A stretch of DNA of 64,000 nt from Paenibacillus faecalis (GCF_900289175.1 NZ_LT985747.1:1887912-1951911); one strand, 5' to 3'. Numbered from the stretch's first letter, positions 27,167 to 36,975 are shown. Notes: generated by a model not told the origin, from the letters alone. Translations and numbers: made by a program.

Positions 27167-27307
27167 ATGAAGCAGGAAGATATCGTTATTTACGCATGTG
27201 TCATCATAGGAGCCGGTATAGGATTGTTACTTGATCACCCATTTCCAGGTGTTCTTGTCGGTTTGGGTGTTGGATATCTTATTAAATATTCGTTTTCGAA
27301 AAAATGA
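27167..27307 (+). CDS. 46-residue membrane peptide
   Basis: Small gene with a strong ribosome site (GAGGAGGAGC) before ATG. The product has one or two hydrophobic stretches (IVIYACVIIGAGIGLLLDH and PGVLVGLGVGYLIKY) and a basic tail SFSKK. Glycine spacing suggests a helical hairpin. It lies 44 bp before the GAP-family gene, in the same orientation and behind the same promoter, so the two are probably expressed together. No family recognised. Confidence 0.7.
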   Translation: MKQEDIVIYACVIIGAGIGLLLDHPFPGVLVGLGVGYLIKYSFSKK

Positions 27308-27351
27308 CATAGAGAATTGGACTCACATTGTACTGAACAGGAGGAAAAACC

Positions 27352-28008
27352 TTGACAACAGAACTGCTTATCTCCGTTGGAGCATTATCTCTGTTAGATA
27401 CAATTAGTCCGGCAATGCTTGGAGTGACCGTGTACTTGCTGCTTTCAGCAAGAGATCGGCTTGTACCGCGTTTAATGGTCTATTTGCTTACCGTTGCCGG
27501 ATTTTATTTCTTCGTTGGCGCTTCACTTATGCTGGGGCTGGATGCTATTTTTGAATCGGTATCCGGCATTTTACAAAATCGGGCGGTCAGCTGGATCATG
27601 GCGATTACCGGAGCGGTTTTGTTTATCGCCAGCTTTTACGTTCCTACAAAAAAGACGACTGAACCACGCCGTCCGAAATCCAGCAGCATCGGCGCAATGG
27701 TTGCTCTTGGCTTTACGACTGCATTGCTGGAAGTAGCGACCGCACTGCCTTATTTTGCGGCGATCGGTCTTATGACTACAGCTCAGTTGAAGATTTTTCA
27801 ATGGGTTCCGATACTGGTCGCATACAATTTCATTATGATTCTTCCGCCATTGCTGCTGTTTGGACTTCACGCTGTTTTTGGTCGCTTGATGCAAAAGCCA
27901 TTGGAGAGGCTGCGGGTGAAATTAGCCAATAGCTCGGGTTCCGTTCTTTCCTGGGTTATGAGCATTGCCGGAATTATTTTATTCCTTAACAGTATTGATC
28001 ATTTATAA
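27352..28008 (+). CDS. GAP-family (Sap-like) membrane protein
   Basis: 218-residue protein with six hydrophobic segments, starting at TTG after CAGGAGG. The opening ISVGALSLLDTISPAMLGVTVYLLL and the central ALGFTTALLEVATALPYFAAIGLM fit the GAP/Sap family (related to the LysE-like exporters), whose mycobacterial member moves a glycolipid precursor. Here it pairs with a small membrane peptide and is co-controlled with an envelope lipoprotein. An export role is likely but the substrate is unknown. Confidence 0.78.
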   Translation: MTTELLISVGALSLLDTISPAMLGVTVYLLLSARDRLVPRLMVYLLTVAGFYFFVGASLMLGLDAIFESVSGILQNRAVSWIMAITGAVLFIASFYVPTKKTTEPRRPKSSSIGAMVALGFTTALLEVATALPYFAAIGLMTTAQLKIFQWVPILVAYNFIMILPPLLLFGLHAVFGRLMQKPLERLRVKLANSSGSVLSWVMSIAGIILFLNSIDHL

Positions 28009-28038
28009 ATGGTATCCCCTTAACTTCAAGGTGCAAAG

Positions 28039-28069
28039 ACGCTTTTTGCAGGCAGCAGAAAGCGTTTTT
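28039..28069 (+). terminator. terminator after the GAP-family gene
   Basis: ACGCTTTTTGC (28039-28049) pairs with GCAGAAAGCGT (28055-28065) with one mismatch and a 5-nt loop, followed by TTTTT. Confidence 0.7.
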
Positions 28070-28180
28070 CATGTTCTATTGCTAACTTCCAGTATATTCA
28101 CAAAGCTTGACAATAGGTTATACTGAGATATGCATTTAAATGAATATGGTCATGGACGTAAAGAAATCAGGAGGGTAGGA

Positions 28181-29524
28181 ATGGGACAACCAGAAGGATC
28201 ATTACAGAAAAAACTAAAACCTAGACATATCAGTTTTATGGCTATGGGGGGCGTTATTGGAACAGGGATTTTTAAAGGGAGTTCCGAAACGATTGGATTG
28301 GCTGGACCAGGGGTCGTTGTAACCTACGTTTTTGCAGGACTGCTGCTGCTTGTTGTGATGGCAGCGATGGCGGAAATGGCGACGGTGTATCCGAACCGTA
28401 ACATGAAAGATTTTGTCCGCGAAGCTTTCGGGGAGAAGATCTCATTTATCATGGGCTGGATGTATTGTTTCATGTGGTTATCCGTATGCGTAATAGAGGT
28501 GATTGCTGCAGGCAGTTTCCTCCAATATTGGTTCCCGGACGTGCCGCTATGGCTGTTGAGTCTGGCTTGTGCGGCCTTTATCGTTCTTGTCAATTTAATG
28601 AATGTAGGAACATTTGGTGAGTTTGAGTTTTGGTTGGCTGGAATTAAAATTGCTATGATTATTATCTTTATCCTGCTTGGAGGAGCTTTACTATTTGGTA
28701 TCATCCCCAGTGCCCAGGGGCCTTACCTGCAAAACTATACAAGTTACGGGGGCTTTTTCCCGAATGGCTGGACCTCCATATTTTCGGCAATGCTTGTCGT
28801 TATGTTCTCTTATGGCGGGTCCGAGCTGATCGGACTCACACTGACGGAAACGGAAAATGCAGAACGAATTTTGCCCAAGGTCGTCGGTAACTTTATTTTG
28901 CGAGTCATTCTGTTTTTTACTTTGCCGATTTTAATCATTTGCGGATTAATTCCGTGGAATCAGCTTGGACCGGAGAGCAGTCCCTTTGTACAGGTGCTTT
29001 CGGCGACAGGACTTTCGGGTGCGGCCCATATTATGAATTTTGTTCTGATTACGGCTGTACTGTCGGCGGCCAATTCAGGGATTTACGGAGCTTCTCGAAT
29101 GCTGTACTCCATGGCTAGTGCTGGAGAGGCCCCCAAATTTCTGACAAAAACAAATAAACAGGGCAGTCCGGTCAATACGTTAATGCTGTGCGCGATCATT
29201 TTGCTTGCGGGTTCTTTGCTGGGGTTGGTTGCACAGGATCAGCTTTTCCGCATACTGATGGCGGTTCCGGGATTCGTTGTCATGCTCGTGTGGATTTGTA
29301 TTGCATTATCCCAGCTGAAGCTTCGCAATCAGTACCCTGTAAAACCCAGCTTTAAAGTATGGGGATTTCCATATGTAACGGGGTTTACCGCCTTTTGTCT
29401 AACCGTAATAGCAATTATGTTTCTCGTTGACAGCCAGAACCGGGTTAGCATCGGAGTATGCCTTGGCGTTCTGCTCATCCTTATCGTTTCATCCTTTGTT
29501 AAATTCCGTTCCAGCCGCAATTAA
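28181..29524 (+). CDS. amino acid permease, APC superfamily
   Basis: 447-residue transporter with about 12 membrane segments. The ATG at 28181 follows AGGAGGG. It has the APC signature near the start (HISFMAMGGVIGTGIFKGSSETIGLAGPG), the YPNRNMKDFVREAFG stretch, and FSYGGSELIGLTLTETENAERILPKVV in the middle, as in the GabP/LysP/RocE group. It is monocistronic, between two terminators. Substrate cannot be assigned. Confidence 0.9.
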   Translation: MGQPEGSLQKKLKPRHISFMAMGGVIGTGIFKGSSETIGLAGPGVVVTYVFAGLLLLVVMAAMAEMATVYPNRNMKDFVREAFGEKISFIMGWMYCFMWLSVCVIEVIAAGSFLQYWFPDVPLWLLSLACAAFIVLVNLMNVGTFGEFEFWLAGIKIAMIIIFILLGGALLFGIIPSAQGPYLQNYTSYGGFFPNGWTSIFSAMLVVMFSYGGSELIGLTLTETENAERILPKVVGNFILRVILFFTLPILIICGLIPWNQLGPESSPFVQVLSATGLSGAAHIMNFVLITAVLSAANSGIYGASRMLYSMASAGEAPKFLTKTNKQGSPVNTLMLCAIILLAGSLLGLVAQDQLFRILMAVPGFVVMLVWICIALSQLKLRNQYPVKPSFKVWGFPYVTGFTAFCLTVIAIMFLVDSQNRVSIGVCLGVLLILIVSSFVKFRSSRN

Positions 29525-29557
29525 AATACAGAACAGTTGTTAGAAGTGCGGGTGAAG

Positions 29558-29604
29558 CACCTTGCAGGATTGGTCAACAGACTTTTCTTGCAGGGTGTTT
29601 TTTT
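29558..29604 (+). terminator. terminator after the amino acid permease gene
   Basis: CACCTTGCA (29558-29566) pairs with TGCAGGGTG (29589-29597) with one mismatch, followed by a run of seven T. Confidence 0.5.
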
Positions 29605-29644
29605 GTATTCGTATTCCTGATGTAATGAATAAAATCCTCACATT

Positions 29645-29672
29645 TTGTGAATGCACTCAATTTATTTATAAT
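29645..29672 (+). promoter_or_regulatory. probable sigma-A promoter for the TIM-AraC gene
   Basis: TTGTGA, 16 bases, TATAAT. It starts transcription about 60 bp before the coding region. Confidence 0.5.
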
Positions 29673-29739
29673 TAAAGTGTCCTTAACGATATTCTGAAAT
29701 AACGTCATCTTCACTACTTGAATGAAGGGGATTATTGAT

Positions 29740-30945
29740 TTGGCAGCATATAGAAAGCAAATTTTAGAACAAATGCATAAACAATCCATCAATGGAGAAC
29801 ATATCATAGGTGTCGCAGCTGGAGCAGGTATATCGGCCAAATATGCTGTGAAGGGCGGAGCCGATTTTATCTTGGCGCTAAATTCAGGGCGCTTTAGACA
29901 AATGGGCCTCGGTTCTATTGCAGGGCTGATGCCGTATGCGAACTCCAATGAAATGGTGTTGGAATATGGTTCGCGTGAGCTTTTGTCCGTCGTAGGAGAT
30001 AAGCCCGTCATCTTCGGACTTTGTGGAACCGATCCTACGATTTCACTACCGTTGTTTTTGGAGAATATTCAAAGCAGTGGATTTTCGGGCATTATCAATT
30101 ACCCTACAGTCGGATTGATTGACGGACAATTTCGTGAAGCCTTAGAGGAAGAAGGCATCTCTTTCCTTCAGGAAGTAGAGGCAGTCCGGCTCGCGCATGA
30201 AATGGATATATTTACGATGGCCTTTGTATTTAATGCAGAGCAGGCGGCTTTCATGCTGGATGCGGGGGCTGACGTTATTTGTGCACATTTGGGCGTTACC
30301 GCAGGTGGAATGTTAGGTACAAAAAAAGTATGGTCTCTGGAAAAAGGGGCGGAGATTGCGAGACAAATTTTTGCGGTATGTGACGCTTCCGCGCGCAATC
30401 CTATCAAACTTGTATACGGTGGGCCGGTCCATACTCCGATCGATGTGCAGTATATGTATGACAATACTTCTGCAATGGGATATGTCGGTGGTTCCAGCTT
30501 TGAGCGGATTCCGACAGAGGAAGCGATCGTTGACACGACTCATCGCTTTAAAGTGACTGGTTATTTCGATCAGGATCATCAGCTGATTGATAAGCTGAAT
30601 GCCATCCATGAATCGTATGATTATGTGGGCTATGTCAAGGAGTATATCGCTCATCATTATATGAACAACATTTCTCTGACAGAGCTTGCAGATCAGATCC
30701 ATGTTTCACGCACGCATTTGAGCGCATTGTTCAATAAAGAAGTCGGCTGTACGTTTCCTGAATACCTTGCGAAATATCGAATTCATAAGGCGCAGGACGT
30801 GATGAAGCATACCAAGCTTTCTTTATCGAAAATTGCAGAGATGGTCGGCTACCCTGACTATGTTCATTTCAGTAAAACATTTAAAAAATACACCGGAATG
30901 ACTCCGCAAAACTTTCGTAAACAAACATCAGACAAATATACATAA
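29740..30945 (+). CDS. TIM-barrel (PEP hydrolase-like) domain fused to AraC DNA-binding domain
   Basis: About 401 residues. Residues ~5-270 are a PF09370-type TIM barrel: GVAAGAGISAKYAVKGGADFILALNSGRFR, the FGLCGTDPT stretch, [31 protein letters not shown] and LVYGGPVHTP all match the free-standing protein at 32357 in order. Residues ~300-400 are an AraC double helix-turn-helix (LTELADQIHVSRTHLSALFNKEVG and MVGYPDYVHFSKTFKKYTGMTPQNFRKQ). The TTG at 29740 has AAGGGG at good distance; the ATG at 29722 overlaps it. It is followed by a UPF0261 gene and the free TIM-barrel gene, which it very likely controls. The barrel would act as the effector-sensing domain, or keep an activity of its own. Confidence 0.9.
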   Translation: MAAYRKQILEQMHKQSINGEHIIGVAAGAGISAKYAVKGGADFILALNSGRFRQMGLGSIAGLMPYANSNEMVLEYGSRELLSVVGDKPVIFGLCGTDPTISLPLFLENIQSSGFSGIINYPTVGLIDGQFREALEEEGISFLQEVEAVRLAHEMDIFTMAFVFNAEQAAFMLDAGADVICAHLGVTAGGMLGTKKVWSLEKGAEIARQIFAVCDASARNPIKLVYGGPVHTPIDVQYMYDNTSAMGYVGGSSFERIPTEEAIVDTTHRFKVTGYFDQDHQLIDKLNAIHESYDYVGYVKEYIAHHYMNNISLTELADQIHVSRTHLSALFNKEVGCTFPEYLAKYRIHKAQDVMKHTKLSLSKIAEMVGYPDYVHFSKTFKKYTGMTPQNFRKQTSDKYT

Positions 30946-30975
30946 ACATCGGACAAACATACGATTACTTTGCGT

Positions 30976-30989
30976 TGAAAGCGCTGTAC
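30976..30989 (+). promoter_or_regulatory. weak candidate cre site
   Basis: TGAAAGCGCTGTAC has the cre core TGAAAGCGCT but fails the last two consensus positions. It lies between the regulator and the UPF0261 gene. Confidence 0.3.
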
Positions 30990-31077
30990 CATTAGGTTGT
31001 AACGAACCACTGCAGATGTTTTAGACAGGGCTGTTAGCGCCCTGACCGCTTGTTAAATGAAGAGGAGGTTATTTTTC

Positions 31078-32304
31078 GTGAAAACAATAGCCATTGCGGG
31101 AACATTGGATTCCAAAGGTGCAGAGTTTTCATACGTCAAATCTGTCATTGAAAGCTTGGGCCTGAACGTATTTACCATACACTGCGGTGTTTTTGAGCCG
31201 ATGTTTACACCGGATGTATCCAACACCGAGATTGCAGAAGCTGCGGGCATCGATATTCATGAGATAGCTGCCAGGAAGGATCGGGCGGCTGGAACAGATG
31301 CACTGGCCAGAGGAATGGAAGTGATCATTCCGAAATTGTATGCGGAAGGCAAATTTGATGGCATTCTGTCGTTCGGAGGAACGGGAGGAACGTCGATTGT
31401 TACTGCAGGTATGCGGAAATTGCCAATCGGAGTTCCTAAGTTGATGGTATCGACCGTAGCTTCGGGAAATACGGAACCTTATGTGGGAACTAGTGATATT
31501 ATGATGTTTCCATCGATTGTTGACGTGTCGGGTCTCAACTCGTTTTCTACCAAAATATTTACGAACGCTGTTCATGCCATGGCGGGAATGGTACAGTTTG
31601 AATCGGCTCCGCCACAGGACAAGAAACCGCTCGTTGCTGCCACCATGTTTGGTGTCACTACACCATGCGTAAATTACGCTAGAGAATATTTGGAACAGCA
31701 GGGTTATGAGGTGCTGGTATTCCACGCTACCGGCACAGGCGGAAAAACGATGGAAAGCCTGATTGAAGGCGGCTTTATTGATGGCGTGCTTGATCTTACA
31801 ACAACCGAATGGTGTGATGAGCTGGTGGGCGGCGTGTTAGCAGCTGGTCCGCATCGGCTTGAAGCTGCCGGACGCTGCAAGGTTCCGCAGATCGTTTCCA
31901 CCGGAGCACTCGACATGGTTAACTTCGGCCCTTATGAAACCGTGCCGCCGGCCTTTAAAGATCGAAATTTATATAAGCATAATCCGTCCGTAACTTTAAT
32001 GCGGACTACCGTGGAGGAAAACCGCAAGCTTGGTGAGATTATTGCGGAGAAACTGAATCAAACCAAAGGTCCAACGGTGTTAATGCTTCCTTTAGAAGGT
32101 GTTTCTATGCTTGATGTTGAAGGACAGCCGTTTAGAGGTGTTGAAGAGGATGAAATGTTATTCAATACACTTAGACAGAACATCGATACTCAGAAGGTTG
32201 AACTAATTGAAGTCGATACGGACATCAATGATCAAGCTTTTGCCATTGCGGCTGCCAAAAAATTGGTAGAGATGATGAAGGAACATGAAGCGCAAGAAAA
32301 ATAG
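31078..32304 (+). CDS. UPF0261 family (Tm-1-like ATP-binding domain) protein
   Basis: 408-residue protein beginning at GTG after GAGGAGG. Typical family blocks are TIAIAGTLDSKGAEFSYVKSVIESLGLNV, DGILSFGGTGGTSIVTAGMRKLPIGVPKLMVSTVASGNTEPYVGTSDIMM, MFGVTTPCVNYAREYLE, FHATGTGGKTMESLIEGGFIDGVLDLTTTEWCDELVGGV and STGALDMVNFGP. It equals the N-terminal half of the plant Tm-1 protein, an ATP-binding module; the bacterial reaction is not known. It lies 52 bp before the TIM-barrel gene that matches the other half. Confidence 0.9.
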   Translation: MKTIAIAGTLDSKGAEFSYVKSVIESLGLNVFTIHCGVFEPMFTPDVSNTEIAEAAGIDIHEIAARKDRAAGTDALARGMEVIIPKLYAEGKFDGILSFGGTGGTSIVTAGMRKLPIGVPKLMVSTVASGNTEPYVGTSDIMMFPSIVDVSGLNSFSTKIFTNAVHAMAGMVQFESAPPQDKKPLVAATMFGVTTPCVNYAREYLEQQGYEVLVFHATGTGGKTMESLIEGGFIDGVLDLTTTEWCDELVGGVLAAGPHRLEAAGRCKVPQIVSTGALDMVNFGPYETVPPAFKDRNLYKHNPSVTLMRTTVEENRKLGEIIAEKLNQTKGPTVLMLPLEGVSMLDVEGQPFRGVEEDEMLFNTLRQNIDTQKVELIEVDTDINDQAFAIAAAKKLVEMMKEHEAQEK

Positions 32305-32356
32305 GTATGTCAATTTTTGCTGAAGATGATGAATGATCAAGGAGGATGTTAAAACG

Positions 32357-33184
32357 ATGAAGACAAGACAAGAAATTTTAGCCCAGTTAAAAGCAGAGGT
32401 AGCCAATGGAAACGTGCTGTTGGGTGCAGGTGCAGGAACCGGAATTTCCGCTAAAAGCGCCGAGGCAGGTGGTGTGGATCTGATCATTATTTATAATTCA
32501 GGACGTTACCGTATGGCTGGTCGCGGCTCGCTTGCCGGTCTCATGGCATACGGTGATGCAAACCAAATCGTAATGGAGATGGGCAATGAAGTATTGCCTG
32601 TTGTTAAGGAGACACCGGTGCTGGCAGGTGTATGCGGTACAGACCCTTTCCGGATTATGGATATTTTCTTGAAACAGCTTAAAGATCAGGGATTCGCAGG
32701 TGTTCAGAACTTTCCAACTGTCGGTTTGATCGATGGTGTGTTCCGTGCAAACCTTGAAGAGACTGGAATGGGCTATGATCTGGAAGTAGACATGATCCGC
32801 AAAGCGCATGAACTGGATCTGTTGACAACCCCGTACGTGTTTGATGTAGATCAAGCAAGAAAGATGGCTGAAGCAGGGGCCGATATTTTGGTCGCACATA
32901 TGGGACTGACGACAAAAGGAACGATCGGTGCGAAAACGGCACTTACACTGGATAATTGTGTAGACCGAATTCAGGCGATCTGTGACGCGGGCAAAGCTAT
33001 CAACCCGGATATTATGATTTTGTGTCACGGCGGACCGATTGCGGAACCACAGGATGCAGAGTATGTGCTCTCAAGAACCAAGGGAGTTGAAGGATTTTTT
33101 GGTGCTTCCAGTATTGAGCGCTTTGCAACTGAAGTTGGTATCAAACAGCAAACGGAAGCCTTTAAAAATATTTCGAAATCCTAA
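32357..33184 (+). CDS. TIM-barrel protein, PEP hydrolase family (PF09370)
   Basis: 275-residue free-standing barrel starting at ATG after AAGGAGG. Key blocks are [109 protein letters not shown] and [18 protein letters not shown]. It is a paralogue of the barrel fused to AraC at 29740. Together with UPF0261 it corresponds to the C-terminal half of plant Tm-1. Enzymatic function in bacteria is unproven. Confidence 0.9.
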   Translation: MKTRQEILAQLKAEVANGNVLLGAGAGTGISAKSAEAGGVDLIIIYNSGRYRMAGRGSLAGLMAYGDANQIVMEMGNEVLPVVKETPVLAGVCGTDPFRIMDIFLKQLKDQGFAGVQNFPTVGLIDGVFRANLEETGMGYDLEVDMIRKAHELDLLTTPYVFDVDQARKMAEAGADILVAHMGLTTKGTIGAKTALTLDNCVDRIQAICDAGKAINPDIMILCHGGPIAEPQDAEYVLSRTKGVEGFFGASSIERFATEVGIKQQTEAFKNISKS

Positions 33185-33221
33185 TGCAGAATTAATTTGA
33201 AAAACTTGAAATGATAAAACG

Positions 33222-33283
33222 CCATAGCTGCGGTTTCCTTTGACAACTTTGTGTATTGAAGGATCAGCGGCTATGGTTTTTTT
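33222..33283 (+). terminator. terminator after the TIM-barrel gene
   Basis: CCATAGCTGC (33222-33231) pairs with GCGGCTATGG (33267-33276) with one G-U pair, and TCCTT with AAGGA inside, followed by TTTTTTT. The T run touches the start of the truncated chemoreceptor frame. Confidence 0.7.
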
Positions 33284-34558
33284 ACGCTTGATGAACACGT
33301 TGACGCTGACCTTTTCGAGTATGGGAATGATCAGTGGTGGCGGGGGGCAGTGGAATTTCACTTTTCGATCTTTATGGTTATCGCTGCAGCTGCTTATTAT
33401 GAAAGCATCCGTCTGATTGCGATGATGACGGTTTTGTTTGCCATACAGCATCTTGTCGGTTACTTTTTTACACCTGAACTTGTATTTGGAACAGAGTCCT
33501 ATCCATTTCTTATGGTAATGATTCACGCAGTGTTTTTACTATTAACATCAAGCGCCACGACCTTGCAAATTATTTCTAAAGAAAAAATAACAGCACAGTT
33601 GGAAGCGGAAAAGAAGAGCAAAGATGAAAGTTCGCTCCACCTGATTAGTCAGGTAGAGGCGCTGTCTGATCATATCCGTTCCACATCTGCGATCGTTTCT
33701 GGCAAGTCTGAAGCAAACGTGAAGATGAATCAGGTAATGCGCTCGGCATATGATGAAGTTAGCGGAGGGCTTGGGGAGCAGGTCGTATCTGTTGAGCATA
33801 TGGAAAAAAATCTTCGAAAAATTAACGGGGCGATTCAAAACGTTTTTGAGTCCTCCGAAGATATGAAGGGCAACGCAGTCTCAACGGAACAAGCCGTAGC
33901 GTCAAGTCATCAGCAGATTCAGGAACTCAAGGAGCAAAATAAACAAGTGCTGCAGGTGATCGAGGGTACTTTTGAAAGCATGAGCGCCTTAAAAGAATCG
34001 GCTGTGCGGGCACAAAGCATGGTAAATATGATTCAGGAAGTAGCCAATCAAACGAATTTGCCTGCGCTTAATGCCTCCATTGAAGCGGCAAGAGCAGGGG
34101 AGCATGGCAGGGGCTTTGCTGTAGTTGCCAGCGAGATCCGGAAGCTGTCGGATCAAAGTCGCAGTGCTGCGGAAGAAATTGAAGCGATTATTATGACCAT
34201 TCATCGAGAAAGTGAACTGAATTATGTTCAAGTGGAGAGCGGACAAGAAGCGATGAAACAATCCGCTTTGCAAGTCGAGGCGTTTGCAGTTAATTTTGAA
34301 CAAGTACGGCAGATGATCCAGCGGATATTGGATTACATGGTTACTATGAATCAGATGATGACAGCGATTAAGGATGATACATACAGTGTAACCGATGAGA
34401 TGAACCAGATTTCAGCATTCATTGAACAAGGTATGGCTTCGATGCAAGAGCTTACGGTGATGTGCAACAATCAGATCGAATCTGCCGAGCAGGTTGATCA
34501 AGAAGTTACAAAGTTGAACGAGCTCAGCCGATCGCTGCAGGAACAGTTCTCTGCCTAA
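33260..34558 (+). pseudogene. methyl-accepting chemotaxis protein, 5'-truncated
   Basis: The frame is open from 33260 and reads [44 protein letters not shown], which looks like the inside of a membrane-type chemoreceptor, not a start. The first possible start, GTG at 33350, has no good ribosome site and yields 402 residues. The likely missing part includes the first membrane helices and promoter; the terminator of the upstream gene directly precedes the break. The signalling domain is complete, but the most conserved tip reads [18 protein letters not shown], with Pro in place of Leu. The intact receptor at 45460 keeps [18 protein letters not shown]. Truncation plus this change suggests decay; expression of a short form is possible. 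Confidence 0.72.
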
Positions 34559-34569
34559 CCGTTACATAT

Positions 34570-34616
34570 AAAAGCGGCATTCAGGATATCCGCATTATCC
34601 AGAATTGCCGCTTTTA
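34570..34616. terminator. bidirectional terminator
   Basis: AAAAGCGGCA (34570-34579) and TGCCGCTTTT (34606-34615) form a perfect stem, extended by GGATA/TATCC inside. It lies between the chemoreceptor remnant and the convergent copB-like gene. Confidence 0.8.
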
Positions 34617-34621
34617 TAATT

Positions 34622-36718
34622 TTAAGCTCTTAGCATTTTGGCATTAATGGCTACAACAATGGTACTGATCGACATGAGCACGGCACCGATCGCCGGATTT
34701 AAAATAATGCCTGCGCTGTACAATATGCCTGCGGCCAAGGGGATGGCAACAATGTTGTAGCCTGTAGCCCACCACAGGTTTTGAATCATTTTGCTGTAAG
34801 CTTTCCTGGACAGGTCGATAATGGATACGACATCTTCAGGGTCGCTGCGGACCAATATGATATCTGCGGTTTCGATCGCGACATCCGTTCCCGCACCTAC
34901 AGCAATGCCTAAGTCTGCTTTGGCCAACGCTGGAGCGTCATTTACCCCGTCACCTGTCATAGCGACTTTGTAGCCTTCCTGCTGAATTTCTGTAATTTTC
35001 TCAGCCTTTTGATGAGGAAGTACTTCGGCATATATGTCATCCAGATGCAGGCTTTTTCCAACCCATTCCGCGACCTTTTTGTTATCTCCGGTCAACATCA
35101 TCGATTGAATATTGATTTCCTTCAATTTGCTTATTGCGTCTTTTGCACTTTCTCTCACCTGATCGGCTAGAGCTATCATTCCGGCATACTGATTCTCAAT
35201 GACAGCAAAAACAACCGTCTTTCCTTGCGAGGAAAGTGTGTTAAACTCTTCAGCCGGATAGTGTATATTTTCCGATTTCATATAACCAGGGCTTACCACT
35301 TTAACGTCTTTGCCGTTAACCTTGCCTTTCAGTCCTTTACCTGTCATAGCTTCAAATGCATCCGGGTCATGGATGGTCATGCTGCGTTTTTTCATCTCTT
35401 CCACAATACCTTTAGATATAGGGTGTTCTGATTGTACTTCGAGTGAGCCAACCAAAGACAGAATTTCTTCTTCTGAATAATCGGTTGCAGGCAGGATGTC
35501 TGTTATTCCAAATTTACCTTGTGTAAGTGTACCCGTTTTATCGAACACGACCGCATTCAATTTCCTGGCATCTTCAAAGGCGGTTCGATTCCGAATCAAT
35601 AATCCTTTACGTGCTGCTATAGATGTTGTCGTTGATACAACAAGGGGAATAGCCAAACCAAGTGCGTGTGGACAAGCGATGATCATAACGGTAACCATAC
35701 GCTCCACGGCAAAATTGAAGCTGTAGCCGAGCATCAGCCACACAACCAGCGTTACGATCCCTGCCCCCAAGGCGACATAGAACAACCATTTGGCTGCACG
35801 ATCAGACAGGTTCTGGGTTCTGGATTTAGATTCTTGGGCTTCTTTGATCAAAGAGACGACTTGTGATAAATAACCTTCTTCCCCACTGTTGGTCACCGTA
35901 ACGGTTAATGAACCTTCGCCATTGACAGCCCCTCCGATAATACGATCCCCGGCCTGTTTCACAACAGGTACGGATTCACCTGTCAGCATGGATTCATCTA
36001 GCGAGGATTGCCCCTTCACAATGACGCCATCAACCGGAATTCTCTCTCCCGGCTTGATGAGGATGGTTTGCTCCGGTTTTAATTCGGAGACGCTTACATC
36101 TCTGATCTCACCATTTTCGGTAACTAAATGAGCTTCGGAAGGGATGAGTTTAATCAGTTCCTCCAGTGCATTCGAAGCACCCATAATCGATTTCATTTCC
36201 AGCCAGTGTCCTAGCAGCATGATAACGATCAGCGTTGCCAGCTCCCAGAAGAAATCAACCTCAGTCCATCCGAAAACAATGAGCGAACTGTAACCGTAAG
36301 CTACAATAATGGCTAGTGAGATCAATGTCATCATACCCGGTTCCCTTTGTTTCAGTTCTCGATAAGCGCCTACCAAAAAGGGTTTTCCGCCATAGAAAAA
36401 CACAATTGAGGAAAGAAGAAATAACACGATATAATCGTTAGGAAAGCGCCAGGAGACTCCAAGAAACATTTGAATCATAGGGGAGAGGAGCAGGATAGGG
36501 ACAGTAAGAATTAACGAAATGTAAAATCTTCTTTTGAAATCATCAATATGATGACCTGCATGTTTATCATCATGGTGCTCATGATGCTCGTGATTTTTTC
36601 CATGTGCCCTGGATGGATGTTCATGATGCAAATCTTCTGAGTCGATCTTATGATCGTGAGCAGCTTTATGGTGATGCATTTTCTGATGCTTCGGATCATG
36701 GGGAGGATTTTTGTGCAT
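34622..36718 (-). CDS. copB: CopB-type heavy-metal P1B ATPase
   Basis: 698-residue metal-exporting ATPase. The ATG at 36718 follows AGAGGTG; the GTG at 36727 overlaps that site. The first ~60 residues are extremely His-rich (for example [10 protein letters not shown] and [15 protein letters not shown]) and replace the usual CxxC domain. The membrane metal site is CPH ([11 protein letters not shown]), the P1B-3/CopB class, in place of CPC. Other motifs are the TGES loop, DKTGTLT with the phosphorylated Asp, and [16 protein letters not shown]. It pumps copper (or silver) out of the cytoplasm. It is divergent from a BlaI-like repressor gene, with repeats of ACTACA/TGTAGT in between. Confidence 0.93.
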   Translation of the reverse strand: MHKNPPHDPKHQKMHHHKAAHDHKIDSEDLHHEHPSRAHGKNHEHHEHHDDKHAGHHIDDFKRRFYISLILTVPILLLSPMIQMFLGVSWRFPNDYIVLFLLSSIVFFYGGKPFLVGAYRELKQREPGMMTLISLAIIVAYGYSSLIVFGWTEVDFFWELATLIVIMLLGHWLEMKSIMGASNALEELIKLIPSEAHLVTENGEIRDVSVSELKPEQTILIKPGERIPVDGVIVKGQSSLDESMLTGESVPVVKQAGDRIIGGAVNGEGSLTVTVTNSGEEGYLSQVVSLIKEAQESKSRTQNLSDRAAKWLFYVALGAGIVTLVVWLMLGYSFNFAVERMVTVMIIACPHALGLAIPLVVSTTTSIAARKGLLIRNRTAFEDARKLNAVVFDKTGTLTQGKFGITDILPATDYSEEEILSLVGSLEVQSEHPISKGIVEEMKKRSMTIHDPDAFEAMTGKGLKGKVNGKDVKVVSPGYMKSENIHYPAEEFNTLSSQGKTVVFAVIENQYAGMIALADQVRESAKDAISKLKEINIQSMMLTGDNKKVAEWVGKSLHLDDIYAEVLPHQKAEKITEIQQEGYKVAMTGDGVNDAPALAKADLGIAVGAGTDVAIETADIILVRSDPEDVVSIIDLSRKAYSKMIQNLWWATGYNIVAIPLAAGILYSAGIILNPAIGAVLMSISTIVVAINAKMLRA

Positions 36719-36748
36719 GATACTCACCTCTATTTTCTGAAATTAATA

Positions 36749-36763
36749 ACTACACTATGTAGT
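36749..36763. promoter_or_regulatory. BlaI/CopY-type operator near copB
   Basis: ACTACA CTA TGTAGT, perfect 6-bp arms, 31 bp before the copB-like start. TACA/TGTA half-sites are the mark of BlaI/MecI/CopY repressors. Confidence 0.65.
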
Positions 36764-36940
36764 ATGATTACCCTTAATATCCATAATATAACGCAGGGTT
36801 ATGGAAGAACAAGGATATAAATCAATAGTCTGATATATAGTTTAGGGTCCTTTAACGATAATAGTTACAATATTGTTTCGTAATACTTACAAGCATTTTC
36901 ATATGTAGTCAGGCGAAATAAATGGTTTTTTAGGATATGA

Positions 36941-36975
36941 TTGACAAGAGGTACTAAATATACTACATTATGTAG
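36941..36975 (+). promoter_or_regulatory. promoter and operator for the BlaI-like gene
   Basis: TTGACA (36941-36946), 17 bases, TACATT (36964-36969). The inverted repeat CTACA TTA TGTAG (36963-36975) covers the -10 box, so binding there should block transcription. The repressor would control itself and, through the site at 36749, the ATPase gene. Confidence 0.65.

Noticed and set aside
29700-29711. 12-base match (TAACGTCATCTT) to the operator half at 27076-27086
   Set aside because: The other half of the dyad is missing, and the surrounding promoter has a normal spacer; likely chance.
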